Positions 33,235 to 44,642 of a stretch of 64,000 bases of DNA are shown here, piece after piece (within the stretch, counting starts at the first letter, position 1; each line of letters begins with the position of its first letter). The stretch is from Aspidapion aeneum. Lineage: Eukaryota > Arthropoda > Insecta > Coleoptera > Brentidae. Location of the stretch: the NCBI GenBank assembly GCA_963576565.1, contig OY755045.1, positions 41,744,409 to 41,808,408 of the forward strand. Reading direction: 5' to 3'. A program made the position numbers and the translations under genes. Under the pieces are notes generated by a model that saw only the letters and a list, made by a program, of their open reading frames with translations, searched no databases and had not been told where the DNA came from.

Positions 33235-33813
33235 CATGTAAACCTTCTATAAGCGGACACTCACGGTTTCGTCGATTTTGTCCGCTTATTGCAGGTGTCC
33301 GTTTATGAGAGGGAACTGCGAAATTTTAATATATATTTATTAACAATTTTCGCTGCTTGAGTTTTTACGATAATAAATTTAACAACTTCCATTTTTTCAC
33401 GTAAACTAAGAAGTTTTTTGTTAGGCGCCATTTCAAAGAGATCTATTATTACCCAACTGAACAATAAAAATAAAACACAGCAGTCCTGCAGTATAAAATA
33501 TGTTGTAAATACGACAAAAGTATTTAGTCTCCGCATTAAAATGGAAAGAAGTAATTTCCCAATTGCAGAGTGCGTTGTTGCCAACATACTGTCGTGCAGC
33601 GCTACGTCCCGTTGTCAGTAGTTCGCGTCCGGTTAAGGGAGGTTTCAGAATTTTTTAACAAAAAAACATTGTCAGCGTCCGGTTATTAGAGTGTCCGGTT
33701 ATAGGAGTGAATTTTACATGTAAAGGAATAGGGAAAAGCTTGGTTCCAACAAATTTGTCCGTTTAAAGGGAGTGTCCGTTTAATAGAGGTGTCTGCAAGC
33801 AGAGGTTTCCCTG
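33235..33813 (-). mobile_element. Tigger/pogo-like MITE, copy 1 with transposase N-terminal remnant
   Basis: Inverted terminal regions with TATAAGCGGACACTCACGGT and AGGTGTCCGTTTATGAGAGG, closing CCGTTTAATAGAGGTGTC..GAGGTTTCCCTG next to TA. The minus-strand frame keeps FEMAPNKKLLSLREKMEVVK and then, after a deletion, KTQAAKIVNKY, the start of a CENP-B-type HTH of a pogo-family transposase. Everything after that is missing. Confidence 0.8.
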
Positions 33814-33829
33814 TATAACGAACTAGAGC

Positions 33830-34330
33830 GGCGCTGGTTTATCCTATAGGCACTCCACTCTCTTATTCTTTGACTTGTAACTCTTTCTCTTTTTCATTTC
33901 CCTACTGCTCTTCTCCAATAGTCCATCTCCGTAGCGGAAAGCATTTTTTCTGTTCTATCCTTGATTGGCCATACTTATGAGCCGTATGTAATAATACTTT
34001 TTACCATGGTGTTATCAAGGGCGGATCCAGAGGTGCTTCTGGGGGGGGGGGCACTTTAGGTGAAATTCTCTGTTGGTAAAAAACGGTATATATTTTTTTA
34101 AGCAGCATTTTATTAAATTAGTCAGAACTAAAAAGTACAATATTTATTTTGAATTTTTATTAGCAAAAACCTTACTTTTTACTCATTTTTTGTGTATTCA
34201 AAAAATTCTCGGGGGCGGGCCTAGTGTCCCCCCCCCTGGATCCACCAATGGGTGTTATATATAAGCTTTTTGTTATGTTTTGATATACTTTGGTCCCAAA
34301 TTTAAATTTATTGTGATGCAAAAAAAATGC
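33830..34330 (-). pseudogene. LINE ORF2 post-RT fragment, split by a MITE
   Basis: The minus strand below 34008 reads like YGSEVWSINQERTEKMLSA (approximate; frame breaks present), then TEMDYWRRAVGK, the L-x-Y-G-x-E-x-W..A-T-E-M-D-x-W-R-R block of LINE ORF2. The host sequence resumes above 34258. Confidence 0.6.
34016..34250. mobile_element. 235-bp hAT MITE with perfect 8-bp target duplication
   Basis: Ends CAAGGGCGGATCCAG / CTGGATCCACCAATG; the 8-bp duplication GGTGTTAT lies at 34008-34015 and 34251-34258. G and C runs just inside each end. Inserted in the LINE fragment. Confidence 0.88.
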
Positions 34331-35477
34331 AAGAATAAAATGGCTAAGTTTTTTAATTTTGAGTGTTTTTTCTTGGAAAACTACTACTCAAATCTAGGTA
34401 TTTGATTATGGTACCAATGTTTTATCTCTGCATTTTTGCATAGGTAATCATGCCAAAAGTGGCAGATTCATAAACCGCATTGACTTATGTAAATCTGAAT
34501 TTATTTTAGTACATCTTTCAGCTAACTTTGCATTTTTTTTCAAAAACTAATTAAAAAAAAGTCAGAAAAGTTTGAAATTTGCAAGAATTAATGTATACAA
34601 AAATTATTAAAATAGAAAAGATGGTCTGCCAAATCTAATTTTTAACTTCCTAGCCCGCGCAGCAATGGCTGGAGAAGATATTGTTTCCGGGGATATTTTT
34701 TTGAGATAACTCCAAAAACGTGTTATTTGGGTACATTTTGACCTATTTTATTTAGCAATATTCTCGTGACTTTAATCTATGTGTGTGTATGTCTGTCCGT
34801 AACACGTCGAAGTCTATTAATGCTTATGATAGTTTTCTGACAGTTTAAAAATTGAAAAAATAAAAAATGCTAACCTTTTAGCAGAGCATTGCATAAATAT
34901 GGAGTTTCCGGAATATAGTAGAGTACATTTTTCTCAATAAATTGCGGTATAACCAAAAATGTCGTAAAAGCTTTCGTTTCTGAGATATTTACAAAAAACG
35001 GTTTTCAAGGCTGATATACCGTGGAGTTCACTTGGAGTGTGCTAATGGGCTAGGAAGGTATCAGATCCAGGAAAATTACAGGCGTCTTGGACCCCGCATC
35101 CAGGTTGAGCGTCGAAAAATACTTAAGAATATCAAGGTCTGTCTTACGGATCTCAACATTTTTTCGTAAGAGTTGTGTATAATAGTTAATTGTTTCATAT
35201 TATATTGAATAGCCATGCTGTCTGTAAGTTCGACTCAAATATTTTATGTGAATTTTTTTTGTTAAATTCAACTTGTCCCACTGAATCTATTTGTTTTTTA
35301 GCGGCTTTGTTAAGGGGGAGGGGGCTCGTCTTACCGCTAGTGCCTAGGGCCCGTTAGGTCCTCAAACCGGCACTGAACTAGAGTTATTTTGTTAGTTGAA
35401 GACTAGCTCTAATAATTCGGTATGTAATCTGACTCGGGTAGAATACTGTTTGATTGTTTTTACCAACCCAAAAAACT
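34331..35477. other. Intronic, one hAT-like end only
   Basis: AT-rich with no coding signal. CTCAAACCGGCACTG at 35362-35376 looks like the end of a hAT-type element (CAGTGCCGG...) with the other end not found. Confidence 0.4.
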
Positions 35478-35593
35478 TTCAAACAGCTTAACAGATTTTT
35501 ACAAATCTTCTTTTAATGCATTCATAAAATCCACGTTCAAACAGCTTAACAGATTTTTACAAATCTTCTTTTAATGCATTCATAAAATCCACG
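35478..35593. repeat. Perfect 58-bp tandem duplication
   Basis: The unit beginning TTCAAACAGCTTAACAGATT is repeated without a mismatch at 35478 and 35536, so it is recent or an assembly artefact. Confidence 0.95.
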
Positions 35594-37110
35594 TTATAGT
35601 CCTTGTTATGAAAAGTTATAATCCGGATCCGCACCAATTTTGTATTAGTTTATAAAGTTTGGGATATAGGAACACAAGTTTTCTAAACAAAGGGGGCTAA
35701 AAAAGCCAAGTGTTTGGTGTAGACAGAAAGAAAATAAAATTAATGGAAAAGAGACTGTTATAGGCCGCTATCGCCATTGTAGTTAAAGTAGTAACACAAT
35801 CTTTTTTTTGTTTGTTAGTTACTGATGAAAGCCATCTTGAAAATAGTTTTTTTCCCTAATACCATTGTCCATAATTTCCGGCCAATATCGTTACTTCTTC
35901 AAAGCAGCTTCATGAACTTTTACAGGCATCTGCAGAGTATTCTTTCCACCATACTAGTTTAGTTTGGCATTTTTCGTAAATATGGCGCTAGAAGTGTCAA
36001 TCGGAGAATCGGACATTATAATAGCGTTTTTTGTTGGCTTATAAATATGTTGCCGCTAGATCACACCTTATGTTGTATAAATAGGTCCACGTGACGTTTT
36101 CTTACCACATTTCAGTTATATATGTTTCATGCTTATATGGGAAAAGCACTTAACATACAAGAGAACTTTCCAAAATGCGGCGTAAAGCCGATCGAAATGC
36201 AAATATTTTAGTTGTGCGTCCGCAAATAGCACTGTGGAAGTTCAGGCCATTATTGCATTGGGACAAACAAGTTTCCAAGCTATTCCTTTTTCAATCAACT
36301 TTTTATTTGTTGACCGTTTAACCAAAAAATATTAATGTCACTAAAATAGAAAGTTACATTAGTATAATGTCAGGAAATGATCTTTTATAGTAAGAGTCTA
36401 GACGTTTACAACCGACGAGGCGACAAAGGAGCCGAGTACAAAATCTCTAGATGAGGTGGTAATTTTTTAAATTCATTTTAACAAAATGTGTTTTTGCTTA
36501 TTTTGAGGTTGTGTAAAAAATTAGCATATACAAAAGTTTTAGATATTTTTATGGTCTGTTACTTTTCTGTGTGTCACTTTTCTCTCCGATGTCAACTTTC
36601 GCAGGAAATTGCAATAATACAATGTCTCGTCTACTTTCACCCGCCCAAATCAAACCCGCAACGCCCCTGCTCACGCATTTATTTTTTTATATTTGTTTAA
36701 AGTCCCTACATTGCTCAATGGTCAAAATCCTGTTAATAATTTGATTTTTTTTTGCCTAAAATATAATAATTTTCCTGGCCTATTTAATGATAATTTAATC
36801 TTTTATATATTTTTTATATAAATAAAAAAAGTTGGTTCAGATACTCACTATCAATGTGCCAGTATGGTGAAAATAATTGAAAATAAATAAATACTCAAAT
36901 TTCAGTTTTAGTCTGTTAGTAAGTTACTTTATAACTTAATTAATGTATAATACGGTACAGTATGAAATAAATGTTTAATTCTCTTGTCAAAATCAAAAAT
37001 AATACACAAAATTTTAAAAAGTAATTGAATTAAAAAGCGTAAAGATAAAAGTTGTAGGTTGATGAAAGTCATTGACTGATTAATCTCAAATAAATAAAAA
37101 TTTTACTTAC

Positions 37111-37173
37111 CCGTTTTAATGTCAATTTTCCTAAAGACCTAAATTTTCGAAGTATTCCAATTTTAAATCCCAT
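37111..37173 (-). CDS. trio: candidate alternative first exon of trio, copy A of a tandem pair
   Basis: ATG at 37173, 21 codons MGFKIGILRKFRSLGKLTLK+R, then CGG|GTAAGT in phase 0. The phase is that of the 30.97-kb exon, giving a 690-residue product. The short peptide is strongly basic and amphipathic. It lies in the lower copy of a ~685-bp tandem duplication, and its upstream 30 bp only partly match those of copy B, so its own promoter is uncertain. It has two amino-acid changes from copy B (Gly/Val at 6, Ile/Met at 7) and two silent changes. Confidence 0.55.
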
Positions 37174-37793
37174 TTTTTTCATTGTAGTTGAGGATAAGTG
37201 TTATGCAAAAGAATTACATATACCAAAGTTTTAGATATTTTTATGGTCTATGACTTTTCTGTGTCACTTTTCTCTTCGACGTCAACTTTTGCCGGAAACC
37301 GCAATAGTACAATGTCCCTTTTCAGCCGCCCAAACCCAACCCGCAACGCCCCTGTTCACGCATTTATTTTTTTATATTTGTCCCTTTACAATGCTCAATC
37401 GTCAAAATCCTGTTAAATTTTATTTTTTTTGCCCTAAAATATGATAATTCCCTAGCCTATTTAATGGTATTTTAATCCTTTATCTTTTTTTTATATAAAG
37501 AAAAAAAGTTGGTAAGTAAATCTTAAGATACCTAGTATGAAGGAGCCTGTATTGTGAAAATAATTCAAAATAAATAAATACTCAAATTCCAGTTTTAGTA
37601 TGATAAAGTTACTTTACAACGTAATATAGTAAATTACGGTACAGTCTGAAATAAAAGTTTTTCTCTGTTGTCAAAATCAAAAATATTACACAATATTTCA
37701 AAAAGTAATTGAATTAAAAAGCTTAAAGTTAAAAGTTGTAGGCTGATGAATTTATTGACTGATTAATCTCAAATAAATCAAAATTTTACTTAC

Positions 37794-37856
37794 TCGTTTT
37801 AATGTCAATTTTCCTAAAGACCTGAATTTTCGAAGCATTACAATTTTAAATCCCAT
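37794..37856 (-). CDS. trio: candidate alternative first exon of trio, copy B of a tandem pair
   Basis: ATG at 37856, 21 codons MGFKIVMLRKFRSLGKLTLK+R, then CGA|GTAAGT in phase 0. It is the upstream member (for this minus-strand gene) of the duplicated pair and would splice to the 30.97-kb exon. The conserved reading frame, donor site and basic N-terminus in both copies, while surrounding intron sequence has drifted with many indels, support a coding role. Functionally it would give a GEF2-only protein with a different N-terminus, perhaps for membrane attachment (inference). Confidence 0.58.
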
Positions 37857-38543
37857 TTTTTTATTTGTAGTTGAGGATAAGTAATTGTTTTTATTTTTTA
37901 TTTTTAGTACCTATTTTTTGTTATCACCATTGTTTATTTACAAACTCCGAAACATATTACTCAAATTACCCGTTAAGTTAATCAATTACAACAAATTAAA
38001 TTATTTATACCACTGTTTAAAAAATAAAAAGCTGTTTAAATGTTTGTAGTTTTCAAAATGACCGTTTTTCCCGTGCGTAACAAGATAAACAAAAACTGTT
38101 ATTGTTTAAACTTAAATTATAATTTTCTCTCTTGTCTGGTATATTTTTAATCACCAACCGCTAATTGCCTTAGTTAAAATGCCCAGTTAGAGACGCGAAA
38201 TTCAACTGAATTCTGTTTTCCCATCCTGAAAAAAAAGCAGGAATATAAAAATAATAACACACACACAATGTTATGGGCTGTGCCAATATTAGAGAAGTCC
38301 AGATAAAAATAGATAAAAAAGTTCCATTTTAATAATAATGTATCACGAAATTGTCATCTGTAAACAATATGAATTGGGATCAAGTATATATTTTTATTTA
38401 TGTGTATTTTTAGCAGCAAATACCTTTAAAAACAGATGAAACATTACAAATTGATATTATTTTCCTAGTCAATAAGAAATAGATGACTATTGAATATGTT
38501 ATTTTAAAATAAATGTAGCACATGTCATCAGAACGGAGTTGGT

Positions 38544-39010
38544 TTAACAATAACAGACACAGTACTTATGTATTGGAAACGAATCAAGTGAGGTAGAACT
38601 AGACAATGGACAAACAAGATCTCCATTTAATGTATACTTGGGTGTCACATATATAAAACAATGTTGAAAAGCACGCTGTTGTATGGAATAGATACTTGTC
38701 TCGTAACAAAAAAATACAAAACAAAAATGGAACGTGTCGAAATCGAAAATCATATAAAATGTGAGATCATAAAAGAAAGAAAGGGAATTGAGGGAAGCAT
38801 AACGGATGACATCACTAAAAGATAATTGATTTTGTACGGTTATGTACAACGGATGAAATATTACCAAACCAGGTCCTAGAATGGAACCAATAGGGCGCAG
38901 AAAAAGAAGGCGCCCTAAACTGCAATGGCAACAGTCAATCCAAATCAATAGGTCAAAAAACCTGACAGAAAATCATTGTCAGGATCGAAGGAGGAAATTG
39001 ACATAGTAGT
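38544..39010 (+). pseudogene. LINE ORF2 C-terminal fragment
   Basis: The plus strand gives LLYGIDTCLVTKKYKTKMER, then KCEIIKERKGIEGSITDDI, ILYGYVQRMKYY, a broken NGTNRAQKKKAP stretch (family pattern W-N-P-x-G-R-R-R-R-G-R-P) and a final KPDRKSLSG/DRRRKLT-like end. Multiple frame breaks. A different LINE from the one at 31.6-33.2 kb and on the opposite strand. Confidence 0.7.
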
Positions 39011-39299
39011 ATAGTGTAGTAGTAGTAATTATCGGTACTCGTTTCTACACGTTTCGGATAGGGTGGGCATTTTCAACATAAATTAAAAATTGTGCGAATT
39101 TACTAGAGTTAAGGTTCAGACTTCTAAAAGCAACGAACAATAATTTAGAGCAATTTGACTACGACATTATACAGCCGATAAAAAATGCAAGATGAAAAAA
39201 TAACCCTAATAATCAATTATTTCATTGTTTAATCGCGAAAGTTGAAAAATAAGTAAATAACATAATATTATAAACGACGCGAGATTCCAATTTCATTTT

Positions 39300-40020
39300 G
39301 CAATCTTTATTCTCTAATACGTACTTGTAACTGCCCCTCGTCATTCATATTCAGTTCAGAAAATTCAGAAATTATGGAATACTATGAAGAACGTATCCAT
39401 AGAAAATGCAAGGAACAAAAGCAATAAGCAAAGAATACAAAAGAATATTCAAATACTAGGACATTTACAGTACACAAAATAAACAAAATAAAGCTAGATA
39501 AACAAGCAATGTATACAATGAAATACAATTAAAGCGCTAACACGTTCTCATCAGTATATTAATGAAAAAACTGCTGGGATAATTGAAGAAATGACTATTG
39601 TTATCATTACAGAAGTTGGCAATGGTCTACTAATTTAAAAAAAGGAATAGTAAATTGGAAAATGGAAGGAATATATTATTATACTCATTAATGCTAAAAA
39701 ATATGATACTTGCAAAAAACATGCAATAATAAGGGTATTAGAATGGATGAAGTAAACAATTCAATTATCAAATTAAAAAAAAAGATAAAGCCACTGGAAC
39801 AGATGAAGTTGATAAAAATTAAATAATTTTAATTATGTTTATAAGGCCGGCAATAATCCTAATAACTAATTGGTTTAAATCATCATTTGATCGTATCCAA
39901 AAAAAACTCAAATCTAAAAAATTCGAGGAATATAGATCTATCATTCTTATAGGTCATGTTACAAAATTAAACGAATGATTAGTGACACCTAATTTTGATT
40001 TAGAAAACGTCTATGTGAAG
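39300..40020 (+). pseudogene. LINE ORF2 fragment (before and in RT fingers)
   Basis: Short plus-strand segments: EVNNSIIKLKKK, then KATGTDEVDK (the K-A-x-G-x-D-x-I/V block before RT motif 1), and KKLKSKKFEEYRSIILIGHV (K-x-x..Y-R-x-I-x-L-I-x-H, RT motif 1). Badly decayed. Confidence 0.6.
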
Positions 40021-40084
40021 AAGGGACTCTGATTAAATTAAACATTTATTCTTATTAAAAACGATGTGGACTTTCGATCCGATA

Positions 40085-40520
40085 AATCATTAAAAATTAT
40101 CAAACAAGTTTCGTGACTAATCGGGCAAAACGAGTTTTTGTTTCTCTCAACCTCACGGGGGTCCAAGATCTAATGGACACCTAATAAGTGTTGACAGTTA
40201 ACTGTTTCATCCTTATGGGACTCCTCAGAACACTGCTTGGTCAGTTTGACAATTCTTGCGAAGTTAATTACATGGTTTTATCTCGAATCATAAGTAAATA
40301 GAGATAAAACCGTCTAATTAACTTCGCAAGAATTGTCAAACTGACCAAGCAGTGTTCTGAGGAGTCCCATAAGGACGAAACAGTTAACTGTCAACACTTA
40401 CTAGGTGTCCATTAGATCTTGGACCCCCGTGAGGTTAAGCTTAGCTACCCACGGAAAAATATATGAGAGAAACGAAAACTCCTTTTTGCCCGATTAGTCA
40501 CGAAACTTGTTTGATTTTTA
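40085..40520. mobile_element. ~430-bp hairpin MITE with ~200-bp arms
   Basis: Arms 40085-40283 and 40305-40520 are near-perfect inverted copies (AACAAGTTTCGTGACTAATC, AATGGACACCTAATAAGTGT, GACTCCTCAGAACACTGCTT, TTAATTA) around a ~20-nt loop, TCGAATCATAAGTAAATAGA. The right arm has ~28 extra bases near GCTAAGCTTAACC. Confidence 0.88.
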
Positions 40521-41389
40521 AATTCACGGGTACAAAATTCCACGTTTATTAAAAATTATTAAAAATACCACAAGAATATTAAGTAATTACCAATATGTAT
40601 TCTATTTTATTAAATGCAGAAATTTTTAGTTAAAGTCAAACAAAATTCAAATTTCTCAAGGCGTTGGGCACGTTTTGACCATTTATTAAGAAGAGCTTTA
40701 CCAGAAGAAAGCTTATAAAGTAGTGCTTTAAGTGAAAGATGAAAAAGATGAAAGATGAAGAGCTTAGAGTTTAGGTTTGTGAAATATGTGAGGAATAAAA
40801 CATTTTCAACATACCATCGTCCAGAGTTGTGAAAATATAAAGGAATTTGATATTAATCATGATATATTTGATATTCATAAACAAATCAAGGAAACGGCTG
40901 GACTAATTCAGCCAAGGTACAGGGTTTTCCCGTATATTTTTACACTATATCTAAAATGTTTATTTTGAATAGATATCAAATTATGATAAATACAAAAGTT
41001 TCATATTTTTTTACGAAGTTTCAGAATTTTTAGTCGGATTGTCAAAAAAAAAATCTAAATGTCAAAATTTGACAGGTCGATGGTTTTTTTAAAGGGAACA
41101 CCCTGTATATTATTTTAGATAATTATAGATCTTTTATCCCTGATTTTAAAAGTATATATCATTGTATTATTTTATTTATTAGTTTTGGAGATATATGCGC
41201 TTAAATGTTTAAAATACTTAAATTGATCTCTTTAAAACATTAAGGCAGCCATGAAAAAGACAATCTACACAAAAGGTGATACTGTTGCTTTTGTAAGGTA
41301 TATAATTAATGTGGCGCCGCAAGCAAGTAAAAACAAAAAATTATGCAATTTTTGTAAAAGAAAAAAATATTTATTAGTTCATTTTTAAT

Positions 41390-42221
41390 TTTCTACATAG
41401 AATCCTTGATTATTAATAAAATTTCGAATAATTCTTACATATTTTCTGTGGATAGCTTGAAAGATAGAGTTCGCCAAATTTTCGTTAAGATCAACAATTG
41501 TTTGCTCTATTTTCTGTTGTTAAATTTGAAGTGTTTGCGGCCTGCTATAATACACCTTATTTTTTAGTTAGCCCCACAAAAAAAATGAAGGGGAGACAAA
41601 TCGGCTCTATTAGCTTCCTATAATAATGTGCCGTATCTTCCTATCCAATACATATATCTATTATTTAAAAAATTCGTTACTGGCTAGATGTTATGTGGGG
41701 GGGCTGCGTCCTGTTGCCATATTAAATTTCTATAGTTATTAACAGGGAGTTCTTCTAAAAGCTCTTCTATTTCATTTCGCAACAAATCATGGTATTTTTC
41801 TCCGGTTAAGTTACCATTTAAAAATATAGGCCCAATAACTCTGTTATTCAGGAGACCGCACCAATCATGTACGGATGGATCTGCGTCCATGAATTTTGAC
41901 AGCTTGTAGGGCATGCGGGTTTTCTCTTGACCAAATATGCTTATTTTTTCTATTGAACATTCCCGCGTGGTGAATGCTGCCTCATCAGTAAAAATTATAT
42001 TTAACAATTATTTGATTTGCCGCTATTCCTCGTTGTATTTCCAGACAAAAATTTAATCTGTTTATTTTATTTTCGTTGCTTAAATTTTGCACGGGTAAAA
42101 ATTTATAAGCCTTGTATTTGTGATATTTTAAAACAGAAAATTTTATGCCATGATTTGTTAAAAATATTGCTGCATCCGGAATATACCGTTCAGGATTCTC
42201 TAAAATATTAAGGGAAAACAT
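41390..42221 (-). pseudogene. Tc1/mariner-superfamily transposase relic
   Basis: Minus strand: an N-terminal piece (42221-41985) and a catalytic piece (42007-41684) with FTDEAAFTTRECSIEKISIF, then DWCGLLNNRVIGPIFLNGNL and LIWQQDAAPPHNI. The first Asp (F-T-D-E-A-x-F) and second Asp (Q-Q-D-x-A-P-P-H) of the DDE/D triad are visible. Past a stop near 41684 the frame continues as PVTNFLNNRYMYWIGRYGTL, then ADLSPLHFF, where S-P-D-L-S-P-x-D-F-F is usual; here the third acidic residue region is damaged. Confidence 0.85.
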
Positions 42222-42757
42222 TTTCTTAAATATGATAAACTAACTTATAAAGAAAACCTAACCTTGAAAATATAACAAAATATTTAAGTTCTCTTCAGCG
42301 TTTCTTTCGACTGTTAAATGAGTGTACTATAAATATAGTAAATACTATGGTTCGGTTCGGTTCGGTTCGGGAAACTGAATATAATACTGGTTGCGAGCTA
42401 CAGATGCATTTTCATTATTTGAGTTAAATAATTTAATAATATCCAGTTTTTGTTCCTCGGTAAAAATCATCCTTAGCCGCTCTTAAAACTGAATTTGACA
42501 AGGTGACAAAACAATAGCATCACTCAATCACTCAATGCGATTGTTTTTTTCATGGCTTCCTTGATGTTATAAAAAGTACCAATTTAAGTTTTTTATACTT
42601 TTAAACGCATATATCTCCAAAATTAAACGAAATATTTCCGACATATATATTTTTGAAATCAGGAAGAAAGCATCTATAAAAATCTGAAATAATATATAGG
42701 GTGTTTCCTTTAAAAAAACCATCGATATGTCAAATTTTAACATTTACATTTTAGCTC

Positions 42758-43410
42758 ACACTACTACTATATAAGTAGTGTGAGCTATGGTGATCCTAAT
42801 TTTTTCGAGAGAGTCTGTCTGTCTGTCTGTATGTCTGTCTGTCTGTCTGTCTGTCTGTATGTCTGTCTGTAAGGACCAACCCGCAACTCAAAAACCGCTT
42901 GTCCGATTTTAATGAAATTTGGTACCTAAGTTGGGTCTTGAGCCGTAATGGTCCCATTTAAAAATGAACAAAATCCACCGCACGCAAGCCAAATGAAATG
43001 GTGGGGGTAGATTCCAAAAATTAGAGTTTATGTGAAAATATGGCGTGTGTGATATCAAACGAAAGGTAATTAAGTCTGGAGTTAAACAAAATGAAGTTTA
43101 GTTTATTTAAAAAAAAAGGGTGGGGGTAGATGTCAAAAATTAGAGTTTAAGTGAAAATATAGCGTGTGTGATATCAAACGAAAGGTAATTGAGTCTGAAG
43201 TTAAACAAAATACATTTCAGTTTTTTTTTAAAGGGTGGGGGTAGATTTAAAAAATTTGAGTTTAAGTCAAAACATGGCTTGTGTGGTATCAAACGAAAGG
43301 TAATTGAGTCTGGAGTTGAATAAAATATATTTCAGTTTTTGATTATATTAGCTCACACTATAACTATAGTACCTAGTGTGAGCTTAGGTGCCCATAGATT
43401 GGCAGAGTAT
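42758..43410 (-). mobile_element. Helentron-like non-autonomous element, copy 2 (inverted)
   Basis: Same family as 25.58-26.33 kb in opposite orientation: hairpin AGCTCACACTACTACTATAT with its partner, (GTCT)n at 42815-42870, CCGATTTTAATGAAATTTGG, three ~105-bp units (GATATCAAACGAAAGGTAAT), second hairpin AGCTCACACTATAACTATAG, then TAGATTGGCAGAG. It splits the right TIR of the mariner-type element. Confidence 0.75.
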
Positions 43411-43574
43411 TTTTTTGACATTTTGACACAAAGATTCATAAAATTCGTAAAAAATTATGAAACTTTTGTATTTATTATATTTTGATATTTATTCAAATAA
43501 ACGTCTTAAATATGGTGTACAAATATAAAGAAAAACCCTGTACATACCAGATACCAGAGAACAAATTTAAAAAA

Positions 43575-43700
43575 ATGGCTTCATGCTGCAGAGGAATATT
43601 TGACATGCGAGCTTGGGACAGTGATAGGTCAAGACGGGGTTTTGAAGCTCATAAAAAACGAAGATTCGTTGAACACGCTGTCGAAACTTTTATTGGTTAA
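43575..43700 (+). other. Unrecognised gene-like open frame
   Basis: The plus strand reads MASCCRGIFDMRAWDSDRSR, then RGFEAHKKRRFVEHAVETFI and stops at 43700. Less AT-biased and more complex than the flanks, beginning right after the mariner-type element ends. I do not recognise the protein; it could be a captured exon or retroelement piece. Confidence 0.3.
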
Positions 43701-44518
43701 AAGCGGGTCAACTTTGACTTAAGATTCCATTTATTTATTATAATCTACATTCTACTAAAGTTAAATTATCTAACTCTAATGTACATTATTTGATTAATCA
43801 TTTTTTCACAAATTCCCCACAGTGTAAGCCCATCCCATTGGTTTCATGGTATTTTAGGATTATTTTCATATGAAATTGCGAGCGTGTGAGTGTAATACGT
43901 ACACTTTAACCTATTCGAATTCCTAAAAATGTTGAACTTGTTTGCTCCTTACAACAAATAAATAATGGGTTTCTTTATAATGTAACATTTAATGTGTGTT
44001 ACTAATCAATATATTGGTTTCAACAGAAACAAGCAAGGGTTCATAAACCTGTCCAATTTTAAATTTGGCAAGATCCTTATTTAACAGTTCGCCACAAGAT
44101 AATTTATTGAGCAACAGATCAATAGATGCTAGATAACACTCTTCTGTAGAATTAGTGGAAAGTATAACTAGTAAATGATACCTAGTAACTAATGAGGTTT
44201 GCACTCACTGCAGTCGCTTCACGGATTATCAAAAATAAAGGCGCTGATCTGAGAACGAAGCAAGCCGTTAAGACCTGAGCCCGTTCGCGTAATCTTGAAA
44301 GTCCGTGAGGCATCTTCCATCTGACATTTCACCTGGATTAAAGCTCGTGAGAGATGCTTCACTCACGGGTACATGAATTCAAGAATAAAGCCTCAGATCC
44401 TTGGTTAAACTTAAGGTAACAAGTAATGGTACTTTTTTTGAGTAATGATCGATTTTACGTTTTATTTTAATATCTAGGTAATTAAATTTAGATTAAATAC
44501 TGTGTCTCCGTGTATTAC
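43701..44518. other. Intronic, nothing recognised
   Basis: AT-rich sequence with a minor CTCACGGGTACATGAATTCA segment that resembles ATACTCACGGGCACGGGATT at 54.5 kb (shared repeat of unknown kind). No supported gene. Confidence 0.5.
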
Positions 44519-44642
44519 CTTTATTCTCTTATCGGATCCAGTCTTTTTCAGTGGCGGCCTCGTGTCCAGTGGTGGAGGCGTTTGATTCTTCTCCACTTTT
44601 CCCTGCGACAGTTTGCGGAGTGGTGGGGGTAACCATTTTCTT
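44519..44642 (-). CDS. trio: trio exon, basic RKW linker after SH3
   Basis: The acceptor TTTTGTCATTCCAG precedes 44642; the donor AAG|GTAATA follows 44519 in phase 0. One base completes an Arg, then 41 codons read RKWLPPPLRKLSQGKVEKNQ, then PPPLDTRPPLKKTGSDKRIK. The R-K-W-L-x-x-P-(L/V)-R-(K/R)-L-S-x-G-K block is the hallmark of Trio directly after its first SH3 domain. It is preceded by the phase-2 ATG exon at 54.6 kb, or by an SH3 exon outside the window in the long form. Confidence 0.85.

Larger units (their letters stand above)
36513..37885. repeat. ~685-bp tandem duplication inside a trio intron
   Basis: Two direct copies, about 36513-37199 and 37206-37885. Landmarks occur in the same order in each: TTTTAGATATTTTTATGGTCT, CGCAACGCCCCTG, CTCACG/TTCACG CATTTATTTTT, and at the end CCTAAAGACCT followed by TTGAGGATAAG. 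They have diverged by point changes and small indels. Each copy ends (on the plus strand) with the 63-bp ATG exon described separately. Confidence 0.85.
40920..43540 (-). mobile_element. Tc1/mariner-type transposon with long TIRs
   Basis: Ends CAGGGTTTTCCCGTATATTT and inverted partner near 43540 (AAAGAAAAACCCTG), each next to TA. The terminal repeats are ~370 bp; the right one is interrupted by a second element at 42758-43410. Inner TIR parts share CTTTAAAAAAACCATCGA and TTTTGGAGATATATGCG. The element carries a broken transposase on the minus strand. Confidence 0.85.

Noticed and set aside
42815..42870. CRISPR-like regular short repeat
   Set aside because: It is a simple (GTCT)n microsatellite in a eukaryotic transposable element, with no spacers.
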